Assembly (NCBI RefSeq): GCF_001905905.1
Contig: NZ_LIVT01000003.1
Span: forward strand, 883,001 to 947,000
DNA length: 64,000 nucleotides
Direction: 5' to 3'
DNA from: Streptomyces sp. CB02366
Lineage (GTDB): Bacteria > Actinomycetota > Actinomycetes > Streptomycetales > Streptomycetaceae
Below are positions 20,742-29,682 of the stretch, piece after piece. Numbering within the stretch: the first letter of the stretch is position 1; every line of letters begins with the position of its first letter. Position numbers and translations under genes: made by a program. The notes under the pieces were generated by a model. That model saw nothing but the letters and a program-made list of their open reading frames with translations, did no database searches and was not told the origin of the DNA.

Positions 20742-21187
20742 CGGTCACCCCCAGGCATGGTGACGGGCCGTCGGCCCTCCCGTGGGGGCCGCCCCCACGG
20801 GACTGCCGCGATCCCGAGGACCGGAGGGGACCGGAGTTCCGGTGACCCGCGACCGGCGAGGACCGGTCCGGGCGCCGGCGATCGGAGGCCAACGACCGGA
20901 CTGTCGTACCCAGGACGATCAGGTGATCGATATGGTGACGGAAGGTCACATTCCGGATGGCGGCAGTGGTGTGCCACTGTATCGGCCGCCTGCGGCGAAC
21001 GGGTGGTTTCCTCCGGGACTTAGCTCTGCTGGGCTAATACCCCCGGGTCGGCGCCGTCCGTCCCGGGCCCCGGGGGCCGGATCCACCGGGGCGGCTCGTG
21101 GGCCCCCGCCCGCCGGATCGCCTCCGGAACCGGGCCCGCCCGGTCGGACGGGTCAGGCCGGCCCCCGCGCCGACCCGCGTCCGGGTG
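20742..21187. promoter_or_regulatory. Long ssgR upstream region with a BldD-like palindrome
   Basis: This 446-base gap precedes ssgR. At 20935-20949 is GTGACGGAAGGTCAC, whose arms GTGAC/GTCAC match the BldD consensus arms, though two central positions differ. BldD is known to repress ssgA and ssgB in Streptomyces, so ssgR control would make sense. The region also carries GC-rich sequence without a credible gene. Confidence 0.4.
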
Positions 21188-21406
21188 CTACCAGTCACCG
21201 CGCGAGGACGACGACGACATGAACTTGCGGATGAGGAAGAGCAGTCCGCCGACCAGGACGACGAAGAGCAGCACCTTGAAGAGCAGGCTGATCACGAAGC
21301 CCACCACGCTGGCGATCAGCCCGCCGAACACGAAGATCGCAATGACGGGCACCGCGATCCACTTCACCCACCAGGGCATTCCCGCGAATATCTCCCGCAC
21401 GGCCAT
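21188..21406 (-). CDS. DUF5326 small membrane protein
   Basis: A 72-residue protein with an N-terminal MPWWVKWIAVPVIAIFV helix and a second long hydrophobic segment, ending in a serine-rich SSSSSRGDW tail. It fits the actinobacterial DUF5326 family, of unknown function. It is a single gene with a short leader. Confidence 0.75.
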   Translation of the reverse strand: MAVREIFAGMPWWVKWIAVPVIAIFVFGGLIASVVGFVISLLFKVLLFVVLVGGLLFLIRKFMSSSSSRGDW

Positions 21407-21580
21407 CGCCTCTACCTCGTCTCTCTGGGTCCTTGCCTCGATGCTAAAGGCGCGGAGGCGGCCGGCGGGGGCCTGGCAGCCCTTGAAGACCCCTGATCGA
21501 GCCCCTAGGGATCCCCGAGGCCGGCCCGCCTCCGGCCCCCGGGGCGGGCGGCCTCCGGAGCGCGGGCCCCGAACCGGCGG

Positions 21581-21898
21581 TCAGCCCTCGGGCGGCGAGA
21601 AGACGACCATCACCCGCAGGTCCTCGGTGATGTGGTGGAACTTGTGTGCCACGCCCGCGGGCACGTAGACGACACTTCCCCTGCCGACCTGTGTGGTCTC
21701 CGTACCCACCGTGATCGAAGCCCGCCCGCTGACGACGAAGTAGACCTCGTCCTGCCGGTGCGGCTGCTGCGGGTCGAGCTCTCCCGCGTCCAGGGCGTAG
21801 AGGCCGACCGACATGGTGCGCTCCCGCAGGAACTGCAGATACGCACCGTCGTTGGCGGCGCGCTCCGCCTCCAGCTCGTCCAGTCTGAATGCCTTCAT
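21581..21898 (-). CDS. Cupin-domain protein
   Basis: A 105-residue single-domain cupin. The two cupin motifs are visible: PHRQDEVYFVVSGRASI and YVPAGVAHKFHH, giving the metal-binding His, Glu and late His residues. Function could be a small dioxygenase, isomerase or sensor. ATG 21898 starts MKAFRLDELEAER, as expected for the family; the longer upstream frame lacks support. Confidence 0.82.
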   Translation of the reverse strand: MKAFRLDELEAERAANDGAYLQFLRERTMSVGLYALDAGELDPQQPHRQDEVYFVVSGRASITVGTETTQVGRGSVVYVPAGVAHKFHHITEDLRVMVVFSPPEG

Positions 21899-22211
21899 GG
21901 TCCGTCCCGCCCTTTGTTCTCGCACCGTCGGCTGTACCTGTGCTGCCGGTGACCGCCACCGATCATGCCTGCCACGATCAGACACAGGAAGAATTTCGTA
22001 GTCAAGACGGTCGCCGACGCGAGGGGGGCCGGCCTGATCGGCGACACTGTGCCGCCGGGCGCCCGCACGGGCCGCGAGGCCCTCACACCGGCCCCGGTCG
22101 CCCTGCCCGAGGAGGACGGACAGGGGGAACGGGTGGGAGCCTTCTCCCGGGCCTCTGGAAGAGTGCGGGAAAGCGCCGGACCCCCACCGGCGGAGCAGCG
22201 AAGGAGCAGGC
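21899..22211. other. Intergenic, no supported gene
   Basis: The 313 bases between the leftward cupin gene and the rightward PLP enzyme must contain both promoters. I see no conserved operator, hairpin or small gene that I can support. A GAAGGAG ribosome site for the PLP enzyme lies at 22200-22206. Confidence 0.5.
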
Positions 22212-23336
22212 ATGAGCACCCTGGGCGACGGCACCCGTGCGGTACGAGCCGGGCTTCCGGTACCGGAGCAGTTCGAACCCACCCTGCCCGGACCGGTCTT
22301 CGCGGCCCACTTCCACCTCTCCGGCGATCCGGTGGGGCCCTACACCTACGGCAGGGAGACCAACCCGACCTGGACCCTTCTGGAGCAGGCCATCGGGGAG
22401 TTGGAGGCTCCCGGTGAAGAGGTGGGCACCACGGTCTTCGCTTCGGGCATGGCGGCGATCACCGCGGTGCTGCTCTCCCAGGTCCGCTCGGGCGACGCCG
22501 TCGTCCTGCCCGACGACGGCTACCAGGCGCTTCCGCTCGTACGGGAGCAACTGGCGGCGTACGGGGTCGAGGTCCGGACCGCGCCGACCGGCGGGGACGC
22601 CCAGGCGGCCTTGCTGGAGGGCGCGAAGCTGCTGTGGATCGAGAGCCCGTCCAACCCCGGGCTGGACGTCTGCGACATCCGGCGCCTGGTGGAGGCCGCG
22701 CACGCGGCGGATGTGCTGGTAGCGGTGGACAACACCCTGGCCACCCCGATCGGGCAGCGCCCGCTGGAGCTGGGAGCCGACTTCTCGGTCGCCAGCGACA
22801 CCAAGGGCATGACCGGGCACGGTGACCTCCTGCTCGGCCATGTGACCTGCCGCGACCCCCGGTTGACGGCCGACGTACGGCGCTGGCGCAAGGTCGTCGG
22901 GGCGATCCCCGGGCCGATGGAGGCGTGGCTCGCGCACCGTTCGCTGGCCACCCTCCACCTGCGCATCGACCGGCAGTGCACCACCGCCCTCGCCCTCGCC
23001 GAGGCGTTGGGGGAGCGGGCGGAGGTCACCGGACTGCGGTATCCGGGGCTGCCCACGGATCCGTCGCACCCCGTAGCGGCACGCCAGATGCGGCGCTTCG
23101 GCTCCGTGATCTCCTTCGAACTGGCCGACCGGGGGACCGCGGAGCGGTTCCTGTCCGCACTGCGTCTGGTGGACGACGCGACGAGCTTCGGCGGGGTCCG
23201 GTCCACCGCGGAACGCCGGGGCCGCTGGGGCGGCGACGCCGTGGCGGAGGGGTTCATCCGCTTCTCGGTCGGCGCGGAGGACCCCGAGGACCTGCTCGCC
23301 GACGTCGAACAGGCACTGGACGCCGCGGTCCGGTAG
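22212..23336 (+). CDS. Trans-sulfuration PLP enzyme (cystathionine gamma-lyase/synthase-like)
   Basis: A 374-residue fold-type I PLP enzyme of the Cys/Met metabolism family. The TYGRETNPTW start, FASGMAAI, VDNTLATP and the PLP lysine in SDTKGMTGHGD are all present. The usual lysine context is S.TKY..GHSD, so Gly replaces Tyr here. The family includes cystathionine gamma-lyase, gamma-synthase and methionine gamma-lyase; which applies cannot be decided. The GAAGGAG site supports ATG 22212. Confidence 0.88.
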   Translation: MSTLGDGTRAVRAGLPVPEQFEPTLPGPVFAAHFHLSGDPVGPYTYGRETNPTWTLLEQAIGELEAPGEEVGTTVFASGMAAITAVLLSQVRSGDAVVLPDDGYQALPLVREQLAAYGVEVRTAPTGGDAQAALLEGAKLLWIESPSNPGLDVCDIRRLVEAAHAADVLVAVDNTLATPIGQRPLELGADFSVASDTKGMTGHGDLLLGHVTCRDPRLTADVRRWRKVVGAIPGPMEAWLAHRSLATLHLRIDRQCTTALALAEALGERAEVTGLRYPGLPTDPSHPVAARQMRRFGSVISFELADRGTAERFLSALRLVDDATSFGGVRSTAERRGRWGGDAVAEGFIRFSVGAEDPEDLLADVEQALDAAVR

Positions 23337-23362
23337 TCCGGGAGAGTTTCAGGGGGCCTCCC

Positions 23363-23860
23363 ATGGGCCACTCTCTTGCCATGACCGAACGCCCAGTGGT
23401 CAAGCGCACCGCACGCGCCGTTCTGCTCGACGGCGACGACCTCGTCCTGATCAAGCGCACGAAGCCGGGGGTCGATCCGTACTGGCTCACGCCCGGCGGC
23501 GGTGTGGAACCCGAGGACGCCACCGTCGTCGACGCGCTGCACCGCGAGGTCGACGAGGAGCTCGGCGCGAAGATCGTCGACGTGGTCCCGTGCTTCGTCG
23601 ACACCGTGGAGCACATCGCGGACGGCGGCGTGGCCGGGGTGAAGGTCCAGCACTTCTTCGTCTGCCGCCTGGCGTCGATGGACGTCTCGCGGCGCCACGG
23701 TCCGGAGATCGACGAGCCCTGCGGGGAGTACGAGATCGTCCGGGTGCCGTTCAGCCGGGTCGGCATCGCGGCCGTGCACCTCGTCCCGCTGTCCCTGCGC
23801 CACTATCTGGACGGCAACATCGAAGGGGTGCGGGCGCTGCACGCTCCCGACCTGGGGTGA
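23363..23860 (+). CDS. Nudix hydrolase
   Basis: A 165-residue Nudix protein. The box is recognisable as GGGVEPED then LHREVDEELG, with the REVDEEL core intact but one extra residue between its two halves compared with the classical spacing. It should hydrolyse a nucleoside diphosphate linked to another group. ATG 23363 follows AGGGGG by six bases; ATG 23381 would drop six residues. It begins 26 bases after the PLP enzyme stop and may be co-transcribed. Confidence 0.84.
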   Translation: MGHSLAMTERPVVKRTARAVLLDGDDLVLIKRTKPGVDPYWLTPGGGVEPEDATVVDALHREVDEELGAKIVDVVPCFVDTVEHIADGGVAGVKVQHFFVCRLASMDVSRRHGPEIDEPCGEYEIVRVPFSRVGIAAVHLVPLSLRHYLDGNIEGVRALHAPDLG

Positions 23861-23901
23861 GGCCCCGCGCCGGGGGGAGCCGCCCGGCCCCTCGGCGCTG
23901 T

Positions 23902-23915
23902 GTTTCACGTGAAAC
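23902..23915. other. parS site (copy 2)
   Basis: A perfect GTTTCACGTGAAAC in the gap between the Nudix and GNAT genes. Its flanks are not palindromic, so it is a stand-alone ParB site. Confidence 0.95.
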
Positions 23916-24029
23916 CGCTGCCCGGCACCGACCGGTCCCGGGCAGGTCCTCGGGGCGGAGGGCTGCGGATCTTGGCCAGTTCCGCGAAATCGGTGGACGG
24001 GCGATCATCCCGTCCGTCAGCCTGGCCCC

Positions 24030-24923
24030 ATGCACAGGCCATCACCCCGCCCCCTCGTCGACCTGCCGATCCGGCGCCTTAACCGGGGAGACCTGGTCAC
24101 CTGTGCCGACCTCTGCGAGGACCGCGGCTGGCCCCGCGACGAACACCGCTGGGGACTGCTGCTCTCGGCCGGAACGGGGTACGGGATCGACGCCCCGGAC
24201 GGCAGGGGTCTGGCGGCGACCTGCCTGACCATGTCGTACGGCCCCGGCCTCACCGCCGTCGGCATGTTGCTCGTCGCCGGACGTTACGCCCGCCAGGGGA
24301 TCGCTCGACGCCTGATGCGGCATGTGATGGAGGCGGAGGAGGGCGCCCCGCTCGCCCTGTACGCCACCGAGCAGGGGCAGCCGCTCTACGAAGACCTCGG
24401 CTTCTCCGCCGTGGGGCGGGCGGAACGCGTCGGTGGCCGGTTGGCCGCGGGGAACCGCGGCGGCTCCCCCTCGGTCGCTTCCTCCGGTTCGTCGGTGGCC
24501 ACGCGCCCGGCCGCCGCGGACGATCTGCAGGCGATGGTCCGGCTCGACCTCACCGCCTTCGGCGCCGACCGGACGCATCTCCTCGCCCGGCTGCCCGCCT
24601 TCTCCGACCGGCTCCAGGTGGCCGAGGAGCACGGCGAGCTGGTCGGCTACGCGGCGCTCTGGCCGAGCGGGAGCACCGCGGTGGTGGGCCCGCTGATCGC
24701 GCGGGACACGGACGTCGCGCAGGCGCTGATCACGGACCTGGCCGCCACGACGGACCGTCCGCTGCGGCTCGATGTCGAGGACCGGCACAAGGAACTGCTC
24801 GGACGGCTGGCGGAGCGTGGACTGGAGTCCGTCTCCCGGACGACGGTGATGATCTACGGCATCCCCGACCTCCCCGGCGACGCCCTGCGCAGGTTCGCTC
24901 CGCTCACCCTCGCGACGGGCTGA
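24030..24923 (+). CDS. Tandem-GNAT acetyltransferase
   Basis: A 297-residue protein with two GNAT-like domains. The first carries the acetyl-CoA loop VAGRYARQGIARRLM and the YEDLGF segment near residue 130. The second, from about residue 150, is more divergent and lacks a clear Q/R-x-x-G-x-G/A loop, so it may be structural. A serine/glycine linker joins them. The substrate is unknown. No strong ribosome site precedes ATG 24030. Confidence 0.82.
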   Translation: MHRPSPRPLVDLPIRRLNRGDLVTCADLCEDRGWPRDEHRWGLLLSAGTGYGIDAPDGRGLAATCLTMSYGPGLTAVGMLLVAGRYARQGIARRLMRHVMEAEEGAPLALYATEQGQPLYEDLGFSAVGRAERVGGRLAAGNRGGSPSVASSGSSVATRPAAADDLQAMVRLDLTAFGADRTHLLARLPAFSDRLQVAEEHGELVGYAALWPSGSTAVVGPLIARDTDVAQALITDLAATTDRPLRLDVEDRHKELLGRLAERGLESVSRTTVMIYGIPDLPGDALRRFAPLTLATG

Positions 24924-25015
24924 CGCGGAACAGCCGGACCGCCGGGAGGGCGGCGCGATTGAGGGGCACTGCTGGCTGAGGGGCGCTGCGGGACGGCTCC
25001 CCCGAGGCGTCTGGC

Positions 25016-25243
25016 TCAGCGCCGAGCCGCCGCCGCCGGAGCGGGCTCGGCGCCGCTCCCGGCGATGATCCGGCTCCCGCGCGTCTCCCGACGCTCCAGC
25101 AGGCTGGAGAGCACGGCCAGGACCAGAGCCGAGGCCGCCGGCGCGGCGCCGACCCAGTGGGGGGCGGTGTAGATGAGGCGGCGGAGAACCCGGAGCTCGT
25201 CCCCCTGGGCAGGGCCGTCGAAGAGCTGAAGGTCCCGGCCTGA
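25016..25243 (-). pseudogene. C-terminal remnant of a membrane protein
   Basis: About 75 codons are open on the minus strand between an in-frame stop (25244-25246) and TGA 25016-25018. They encode a soluble lead-in, RRLIYTAPHWVG, a hydrophobic helix of about 20 residues (AASALVLAVLSSLL), an arginine-rich end and an alanine-rich tail. There is no start codon. The pattern resembles the end of a transporter or other integral membrane protein, but I cannot name the family. The rest of the 24924-25283 gap shows no gene. Confidence 0.4.
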
Positions 25244-25283
25244 TCACCCCTCGGCGCCCTGGTGGCGACCTAGGATGCCGATC

Positions 25284-25736
25284 ATGAGTGATCTCGAAAT
25301 ACGGCCTGTCACCTCGGACGACCTGGCTCCGGTGGTCGCGATGCTCGCCGACGATCCGCTGGGGGCACAGCGGGAATCCCCGGACGATCTCACCCCTTAC
25401 CGGGTGGCCTTCCAGCGGCTGGCGGACGATCCGAACCAGCACGTGGTCGTCGCCGTCCGCGAAGGCCGAGTCGTCGGCACCCTCCAGCTGACCATCGTCC
25501 CGGGGCTGTCCCGCCGCGGGGCGACCCGCTCGATCATCGAGGGTGTCCGTGTCCACCGCGACGAGCGCGGCAGCGGACTCGGCACCCGGCTCGTCCAGTG
25601 GGCGGTGGACGAATCACGCCGCCAGAACTGCCAGTTGGTACAGCTGACCTCGGATGTCAGCCGTGAGGACGCGCACCGCTTCTACGAACGGCTCGGCTTC
25701 ACGGCCAGCCATGTGGGCTTCAAACTGGCGCTCTGA
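25284..25736 (+). CDS. GNAT-family N-acetyltransferase
   Basis: A 150-residue single-domain GNAT. The acetyl-CoA-binding loop is VRVHRDERGSGLGTRLV and the late segment DAHRFYERLGF is the usual fourth motif. The substrate is unknown. ATG 25284 gives the family-like start MSDLEIRPVT; ATG 25275 would add three residues and has no better ribosome site. It is convergent with the serine hydrolase across a parS-containing palindrome. Confidence 0.88.
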   Translation: MSDLEIRPVTSDDLAPVVAMLADDPLGAQRESPDDLTPYRVAFQRLADDPNQHVVVAVREGRVVGTLQLTIVPGLSRRGATRSIIEGVRVHRDERGSGLGTRLVQWAVDESRRQNCQLVQLTSDVSREDAHRFYERLGFTASHVGFKLAL

Positions 25737-25747
25737 ACGAACGCGCG

Positions 25748-25779
25748 GGGGTGGGCGTTTCACGTGAAACGCCCACCCC
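25748..25779. terminator. Bidirectional terminator palindrome centred on parS
   Basis: A perfect 32-bp palindrome lies between the convergent GNAT and serine hydrolase stops. Its central 14 bp are the parS sequence. Transcribed from either side it can fold into a strong GC-rich hairpin, so it probably ends both transcripts. Confidence 0.7.
25757..25770. other. parS site (copy 3)
   Basis: A perfect GTTTCACGTGAAAC at the exact centre of the 32-bp palindrome described at 25748-25779. Confidence 0.95.
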
Positions 25780-25831
25780 TTCCCGCCCCGCCGCTCCGAA
25801 GTGCTCGACTCCTGGCCCCTCGGCCCGGAAT

Positions 25832-27208
25832 TCAGCCGCCGAGCCCGCGCCAGCCCTCCGCGTCCACCCCGCCGGGCACAGCCGCCCCTGCCTCGTACGG
25901 CTCCCGCGTGAAGACGAACGACCCGAGGTCGAGATGGTCCACCGAGCCGTCGTCCTTGCGTACGACCCGCAGGATCTCCCCCGCGTAGTAGTCGTTCCGA
26001 CCCGTCCAGGTGCCGTCCGGGTTGCGCGTGAAGGCCGCGCCGCGTCCCTTGCCGCCCAGCGGGGTGAGCCGCAGGCCCCGGCCCTCGGTGAGCGTCAGGG
26101 TGAACGTGAGGGTGCCCCAGTGCCAGACGCCGGTCAGCGCGAGCAGTTCGTCGTCCACCTCGGGCAGCGGTCGCCACGGCTCCGGAATCCGCGGCTCGGC
26201 CTCGACGACGATGTTCAGGAGTTCGGCCGCCACCGTCGCGGCGGGCAGGCCCGAGGTGGCGTTCGCGAGGACGACCACCGCCACATCCTCCTCCCCGCAC
26301 ACCCAGAGGCCGGCGACGAAGCCGGGAAGCGACCCCGTGTGCCCGAAGAGCACCCGCCCCTCGCCCCCGACGATCTGGAGCCCGAGTCCATAACCACTGC
26401 CGCCCGTCTCGACCGGCGCGGCAGGCGCCCGCATCTCCCGTACGGAAGCGGCCGGGAGGACCCGGTCGTCTCCCTCGGTCAGGAAGGCGGCGAACCGCAA
26501 CAAGTCTTCCGCGGTGGACCAGAGCTGGCCGGCGGGCGCCATGATCCCGAGATCCTCGGCGGGTTCGCTCAACAGGACGTCGGCCCAGGGATGGACGGCC
26601 CACCCCTCCGCGTGCGGCGCGACGGGATCGCTGGTCGTACGGTGCATGCCCAGCGGTTCCAGGATCTCGCGGCGCAGCGCCTCCTCCCAGGAGACGCCGC
26701 GTACCGCTTCGACCAGTGAGCCGAGCAGGGTGTAACCCGGGTTGGAGTAGTGGTGGCGGTGCCCGGCGGGGTGCGTCTGCGGTCGGTCGCCCAGCACGTC
26801 CGCGATCCCGGGCCGCAGGCTCCCCGGCGTGCGCTCCCACCAGGGCGCCGGGGCCTCGGCCCCCAGCCCCGCGCTGTGGCCCAGCAGTTGGAATACGGTC
26901 ACGTCGCCCACACCCGTGCCGGGGAGGTGCTTCTCCAGGGGATCGTCCAGGTCGAGCAGGCCCTCGTCCCGCAGCCGCAGGACCAGAACAGCCGTGAAGG
27001 TCTTGGTGAGCGAGCCGATGCGGTACTGCGTATCGGCGTCGGGGGCGTGGCCCTCGACGCCCGTCCGCGCCCCGCTCCAGGCCGTACGCCCCCCACGGCG
27101 CACCGCGGCCACGAGAGACGGCGCACGCCCCTCCCGCTGGGCGACGGCGATGCGGTGCAGCAGTGCGCGCCGGGTAGGGGGAAGCAGGTCTTCACCGAGA
27201 GAGGTCAT
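25832..27208 (-). CDS. Serine hydrolase of the beta-lactamase/DD-peptidase family
   Basis: A 458-residue protein of the class C beta-lactamase-like serine hydrolases. The catalytic SxxK is SLTK in RIGSLTKTFTA, and the YxN motif is YSN in HHYSNPGY. A late FGHTGSLPG supplies the third motif (HTG). The C-terminal 120 residues form a lipocalin-like extension common in this group. No signal peptide is evident, so it is probably cytoplasmic with esterase or peptidase action. ATG 27208 follows a G-rich site; the upstream frame looks non-coding. Confidence 0.87.
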   Translation of the reverse strand: MTSLGEDLLPPTRRALLHRIAVAQREGRAPSLVAAVRRGGRTAWSGARTGVEGHAPDADTQYRIGSLTKTFTAVLVLRLRDEGLLDLDDPLEKHLPGTGVGDVTVFQLLGHSAGLGAEAPAPWWERTPGSLRPGIADVLGDRPQTHPAGHRHHYSNPGYTLLGSLVEAVRGVSWEEALRREILEPLGMHRTTSDPVAPHAEGWAVHPWADVLLSEPAEDLGIMAPAGQLWSTAEDLLRFAAFLTEGDDRVLPAASVREMRAPAAPVETGGSGYGLGLQIVGGEGRVLFGHTGSLPGFVAGLWVCGEEDVAVVVLANATSGLPAATVAAELLNIVVEAEPRIPEPWRPLPEVDDELLALTGVWHWGTLTFTLTLTEGRGLRLTPLGGKGRGAAFTRNPDGTWTGRNDYYAGEILRVVRKDDGSVDHLDLGSFVFTREPYEAGAAVPGGVDAEGWRGLGG

Positions 27209-27634
27209 ACCCCCACCCTTATCCGACGGGCCGCTCCTTGACGAACTCTTTTCGCCGGAGTCCCACCCGCTCTTCTCGGCCGTGAGGCGTCCGGTCCGGG
27301 CATCCCGCTCCACCCCGTCGACGGAAGAACAGGAGATCAGGGACGCTCACAGCGCGGTGGCGAATCCTCGGAAGGGGGCAGCGGCTCGACGATGAACAGT
27401 GGCGCGGTACTCCGGATCAGGTGGTGCCGTCGGGGGCACAACCGCCAGTATGAGGGCGTCATGACGCGAGATCAGGGCTGCCCGGGCGGTGACCGTGATG
27501 GTGCTGCGGCCCCCGGCGCCCGCTCGTCGGGCCCCCGCTCGACGAGGCCGCGCACGACCGGCCCGCGGAATCCGCCCGTCTCCTCGTTTCGGCAGGCTCC
27601 GGGCAGCGACGACTCCCCGAAAGGAAGTTCCGCC

Positions 27635-27912
27635 ATTACCACCAAGATGGTTCGGGTCCCCACCGCGGACGGTCCCCCCGACGCCTTCGTCGCCTCACCG
27701 CCGAGGTCCACTTCGGCCACGCCGAGACGGACCTCGGCCCCCAGGAACTCGACGAGCTGAACCACTCCCTGGACGCGGCGGGGATCGCGTACACCTCCGA
27801 GATCTACCCCGGCACGGTTCACGGCTTCACCATGTCCGACACCGACGCCTTCGATCCGGCCGCTCTGCAGCGCCACTGGGACCGTCTGCTGCCTCTCCTC
27901 GCTACCGGCTGA
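27635..27912 (+). pseudogene. Dienelactone hydrolase family remnant with internal deletion
   Basis: The left part reads TTKMVRVPTADGPPDAFVA, the usual N-terminus of Streptomyces dienelactone hydrolase proteins. At about 27690 the coding match jumps to another frame and continues as HFGHAETDLG, then SEIYPGTVHGFTM, and RHWDRLLPLL to TGA 27910-27912, the usual C-terminus with the catalytic His in VHGF. Roughly 150 residues with the catalytic Cys are missing. The expected start, eight bases after AAGGAAG, is ATT (27635) rather than ATG. Upstream, 27209-27634 shows no other gene. Confidence 0.72.
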
Positions 27913-27939
27913 GAGGCGGCCGGCACGCTCCCCGTGGCG

Positions 27940-27967
27940 GCTTCCGCCGCTCGGCGGGGGCGGAAGC
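27940..27967 (-). terminator. Terminator after dnaB
   Basis: A nine-bp stem, GCTTCCGCC with GGCGGAAGC, lies about 60 bases past the leftward dnaB stop. Confidence 0.6.
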
Positions 27968-28025
27968 GCGCGGGAAGCAGGGGGGCGCTCGGGCCGCCCG
28001 TGGTCGGTCCGCCTCCAGCAGCCCG

Positions 28026-29501
28026 TCAGGTCTGGGCCATGTCCACGAAACGGGAGTAGTGGCCCTGGAAGGCCACGGTGATGGTGGCCGTCGGGCCGTT
28101 ACGGTGCTTGCCGACGATGATGTCGGCCTCCCCCGCTCGCGGGGATTCCTTCTCGTACGCGTCCTCGCGGTGGAGCAGGATGACCATGTCGGCGTCCTGC
28201 TCGATGGAGCCGGACTCGCGCAGGTCGGAGACCATCGGCTTCTTGTCGGTGCGCTGCTCGGGTCCACGGTTCAGCTGCGAGAGCGCGATCACCGGCACCT
28301 CAAGCTCCTTGGCCAGCAGCTTCAGGTTTCGGGACATGTCCGAGACCTCCTGCTGCCGGCTCTCGGACCGCTTCGAGCCGCCGGCCTGCATCAGCTGCAG
28401 GTAGTCGATGATCACGAGCTTGATGTCGTTGCGTTGTTTGAGCCGGCGGCACTTCGCGCGGATCTCCATCATCGACAGGTTGGGGGAGTCGTCGATGTAG
28501 AGCGGGGCGGCGGAGACCTCGGGCATCCGGCGCGCGAGGCGCGTCCAGTCCTCGTCCGTCATCGTGCCGGACCGCATGTGGTGCAGGGCCACCCGCGCCT
28601 CGGCCGACAGCAGACGCATCGCGATCTCGTTGCGCCCCATTTCGAGCGAGAAGATCACGCTGGGCAGGTTGTTCTTGATCGAGGCGGCGCGCGCGAAGTC
28701 CAGCGCCAGCGTCGACTTGCCCATGGCGGGACGGGCCGCGATGACGATCATCTGACCCGGGTGCATACCGTTCGTCAGGGCGTCGAGGTCCGTGAAACCC
28801 GTCGGCACCCCGGTCATCTCGCCGCTGCGCGAGCCGATCGCCTCGATCTCGTCGAGCGCGCCCTCCATGATGTCGCCGAGGGGGAGGTAGTCCTCGCTGG
28901 TGCGCTGCTCGGTGACCGCGTAGATCTCGGCCTGCGCGGAGTTGACGATCTCGTCGACGTCCCCGTCCGCCGCGTACCCCATCTGCGTGATCTTCGTGCC
29001 GGCCTCGACCAGCCGCCGGAGCACCGCCCGCTCGTGGACGATCTCCGCGTAGTACGAGGCGTTGGCCGCGGTCGGGACGGACTGCACCAGGGTGTGCAGA
29101 TACGGCGCTCCGCCGACCTTGGTGATCTCTCCGCGCTTCACCAGCTCGGCGGCGACCGTGATCGGGTCGGCCGGCTCGCCCTTGGCGTACAGGTCGAGGA
29201 TCGCCGAGAAGACGGTCTCGTGGGCAGGACGGTAGAAGTCGTGCCCCTTGATGACCTCGACGACTTCGGCGATGGCGTCCTTGGACAGCAGCATGCCGCC
29301 GAGGACCGACTGCTCGGCGTCGAGGTCCTGGGGCGGCACCCGTTCGAAGCCGGGAGCGCCGCCTTCCCACGCCTCGTCCGAGCCGCGGTCGTGCCGGTCC
29401 TCCCGCCCCTTGCGATCACCGCGACGCTGGCGGGAGACGGGCAGACGGTCCCCGGGACCGGTGTCGGTCCAGGGGTCGTCCAAAGGCTCGGGGATGCTCA
29501 C
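28026..29501 (-). CDS. dnaB: Replicative DNA helicase DnaB
   Basis: This 491-residue hexameric helicase unwinds DNA ahead of the replisome. After about 55 charged residues come the N-terminal DnaB domain (from PPQDLDAEQSVLGGML) and the RecA-like core with Walker A ARPAMGKST at residues 256-263. Later motifs LVIIDYLQLM (Walker B) and ALSQLNRGPEQR are intact. No intein interrupts the core. GTG 29501 follows GGGAGGAGG; the longer upstream frame is not supported. It is transcribed alone from a promoter region containing four DnaA boxes. Confidence 0.96.
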   Translation of the reverse strand: MSIPEPLDDPWTDTGPGDRLPVSRQRRGDRKGREDRHDRGSDEAWEGGAPGFERVPPQDLDAEQSVLGGMLLSKDAIAEVVEVIKGHDFYRPAHETVFSAILDLYAKGEPADPITVAAELVKRGEITKVGGAPYLHTLVQSVPTAANASYYAEIVHERAVLRRLVEAGTKITQMGYAADGDVDEIVNSAQAEIYAVTEQRTSEDYLPLGDIMEGALDEIEAIGSRSGEMTGVPTGFTDLDALTNGMHPGQMIVIAARPAMGKSTLALDFARAASIKNNLPSVIFSLEMGRNEIAMRLLSAEARVALHHMRSGTMTDEDWTRLARRMPEVSAAPLYIDDSPNLSMMEIRAKCRRLKQRNDIKLVIIDYLQLMQAGGSKRSESRQQEVSDMSRNLKLLAKELEVPVIALSQLNRGPEQRTDKKPMVSDLRESGSIEQDADMVILLHREDAYEKESPRAGEADIIVGKHRNGPTATITVAFQGHYSRFVDMAQT

Positions 29502-29682
29502 CGGGCCGCCTCCTCCCGTCCGCGTCGCGGACCTAGCCGTGCGACTCTTTCTTACGTCACGGCACCGACAAACAGGTCGCCCGACTCCACTTCCGGGACG
29601 TCTGGTTCGGAGGATTCCGGTGCCGGAACGGAGTGCGGGCGCCGCACCACGGTAGGCCCCTCCGCACTCTCGGCCAATCTGG

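Noticed and set aside
21899..22211. Short frames on both strands between the cupin and PLP enzyme genes
   Set aside because: No ribosome site, no recognisable motif, and the plus-strand frame runs into the PLP enzyme in the wrong phase.
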